In this document: in pieces, positions 63,162 to 64,000 of the stretch
Layout: every line of letters begins with the position of its first letter
Position numbering within the stretch: position 1 is the stretch's first letter
Assembly: GCF_003584125.1 (NCBI RefSeq)
Contig: NZ_QXFL01000002.1
Span: 372,001-436,000 of the forward strand
Reading direction: 5' to 3'
Source of the DNA: Aurantiacibacter zhengii
Lineage (GTDB): Bacteria > Pseudomonadota > Alphaproteobacteria > Sphingomonadales > Sphingomonadaceae
DNA length: 64,000 bases
Translations under genes and position numbers: made by a program
Notes under the pieces: generated by a model
Seen by the model: the letters and a program-made list of their open reading frames with translations, nothing else
The model's database searches: none
What the model was told of the DNA's origin: nothing

Positions 63162-64000
63162 GCCGCTTCACGCATTTCGTCGCTATCGATTGGTCGGGGG
63201 CCGTGGGCGCACGGCACAAGGCCATCGCCATGGCCGTGGCGGATGCGTCGGGCGGTCCCCCGATGCTGGTGACGCGCGAGAAGGGTTGGAGCCGCGAGGA
63301 GGTTCTCCATGTCCTGCGCGATGACCTGCCGCAAGATACGCTGGTGGGCCTCGATCTGGGCATATCGCTGCCGTTTGTCGACGAAGGTGCCTTCTTTCCG
63401 GGTTGGGAGGGGAGCCCGCCCGATGCCCGCTCGCTTTGGGACCTGGTCGAACGGATAAGCGGCGAGGACGAGCACCTTTCCGTCTCCAGCTTCGTCGATC
63501 ATCCCCGGATCAGCCGCCACTTCCGTCGTCACGGCGGGCGCGAGGGGGACCTCTTCGGCGGTGGCCGGGGGCGCTTTCGCGTCACTGAGATCGCGCAGGC
63601 GCAGCAGGGCTGCAAACCCTATTCCAACTTTAATCTCGTGGGCGCGGCGCAGGTCGGCAAGTCGAGCCTTACCGGAATGCGGATGCTTCACGCCCTGCAG
63701 GGCGAGGTACCTGTCTGGCCGATAGACCCGCTTCCCGCCACCGGCCCCGTCATCGTGGAAATCTACACGACGCTGGCCGCCATTGCCGGCGGTCGCACCG
63801 CGGGGCGCGCCAAGATGCGCAGCTACGAGGAACTGAACATGGCCCTGCGCAATCTCGGCAGCGAACCTGTCGGCGGCACTGGTCCGATCGATGATCATAG
63901 CAGCGACGCGCTGGTCACTGCAGCGTGGCTGCGCACTGTGGCGCATGACCCGGCCCTGTGGTCGCCAGAAGCGATGACGGGCGAGATCGCAAGAACCGAG
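63158..64000 (+). CDS. RNase H-like fold protein (DUF429-type), truncated by the window end
   Basis: 281 codons are visible from a GTG that overlaps the rarA stop, and the frame remains open at the right edge. The start (SRFTHFVAIDWSGAVG) gives an Asp-Trp-Ser-Gly motif, LVGLDLGISLPF adds a second Asp, and DDHSSDALVTAAWL near the end holds further acids, as in the RNase H-like fold of predicted nucleases. PYSNFNLVGAAQVGKSSLTG is conserved-looking. The C-terminus is missing. Coupling to rarA hints at a role in DNA metabolism; this is inference. Confidence 0.7.
   Translation, partial: MSRFTHFVAIDWSGAVGARHKAIAMAVADASGGPPMLVTREKGWSREEVLHVLRDDLPQDTLVGLDLGISLPFVDEGAFFPGWEGSPPDARSLWDLVERISGEDEHLSVSSFVDHPRISRHFRRHGGREGDLFGGGRGRFRVTEIAQAQQGCKPYSNFNLVGAAQVGKSSLTGMRMLHALQGEVPVWPIDPLPATGPVIVEIYTTLAAIAGGRTAGRAKMRSYEELNMALRNLGSEPVGGTGPIDDHSSDALVTAAWLRTVAHDPALWSPEAMTGEIARTE

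Overview
The window is about 64 kb of GC-rich chromosome from an alphaproteobacterium, most likely Sphingomonadales and probably near Erythrobacteraceae. The signs are a GcrA cell-cycle regulator, the alphaproteobacterial F1-ATPase zeta inhibitor (DUF1476), paired crtW/crtZ carotenoid ketolase and hydroxylase, a long sphingomonad-style TonB receptor, and a short palindromic repeat typical of sphingomonads. I see no rRNA, insertion sequence, phage or CRISPR. Genes are dense and no stretch over 300 bases lacks one; the longest gaps (about 53727-54014 and 8226-8498) hold only promoters and leaders.

Layout. 20-5010: 4-hydroxybenzoate to protocatechuate catabolism (pobA-pcaIJHG, minus) with a divergent AraC-type PobR-like regulator. 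5194-10198: tRNA-Ser, hspQ, ABC-2 permease, gcrA, PmtA-like methyltransferase and small enzymes. 10325-24735: the rimP-nusA-ylxR-infB...rbfA...truB-rpsO-pnp translation/RNA cluster on the minus strand, opened between rbfA and truB by tdk, a flavodoxin, an AbgT transporter and an M50 protease. 24896-30109: the phage-shock region. 30124-40484: sufE, Pmp3-like peptide, DUF3422, crtZ/crtW, thioesterase, leuC/leuD with two intervening genes, ATPase zeta inhibitor, bolA-grxD, SRAP and a PhyH dioxygenase. 40597-46692: GH43 lipoprotein, aldehyde dehydrogenase, tRNA-Arg, YhhQ transporter, a second Psp-type operon, recF, arylesterase. 46720-64000: ybbA-ybbP type ABC genes, membrane protein, TonB receptor, typA, an NrtR/SPFH/NAD-kinase-like operon, a GT4 glycosyltransferase, a PadR operon, rarA and a truncated RNase H-like gene.

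The most interesting system is an enlarged phage-shock (Psp) regulon. A consensus sigma-54 promoter at 26598-26614 faces away from pspF. It reads into a 50-residue single-pass peptide, pspA, pspB, pspC and then six further tandem, translationally coupled PspB-like proteins (28339-30109). Each of the six has an N-terminal membrane segment and a C-terminal coil with the same core (R-hydrophobic-x-x-hydrophobic-E-x-I). Eighteen kb away, a second sigma-54 promoter (44702-44718, minus) drives two paralogous peptides of 42 and 40 residues and a PspC-domain protein. Both promoters carry the identical 12-mer AAATTCCCAACA, in the same orientation, with the same distance of 73 between its end and the -24 element. 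This argues for shared control by the local PspF. The three small peptides are under 60 codons and easy to miss in routine ORF calling.

All assignments are by eye from sequence and family knowledge; no database search was run.
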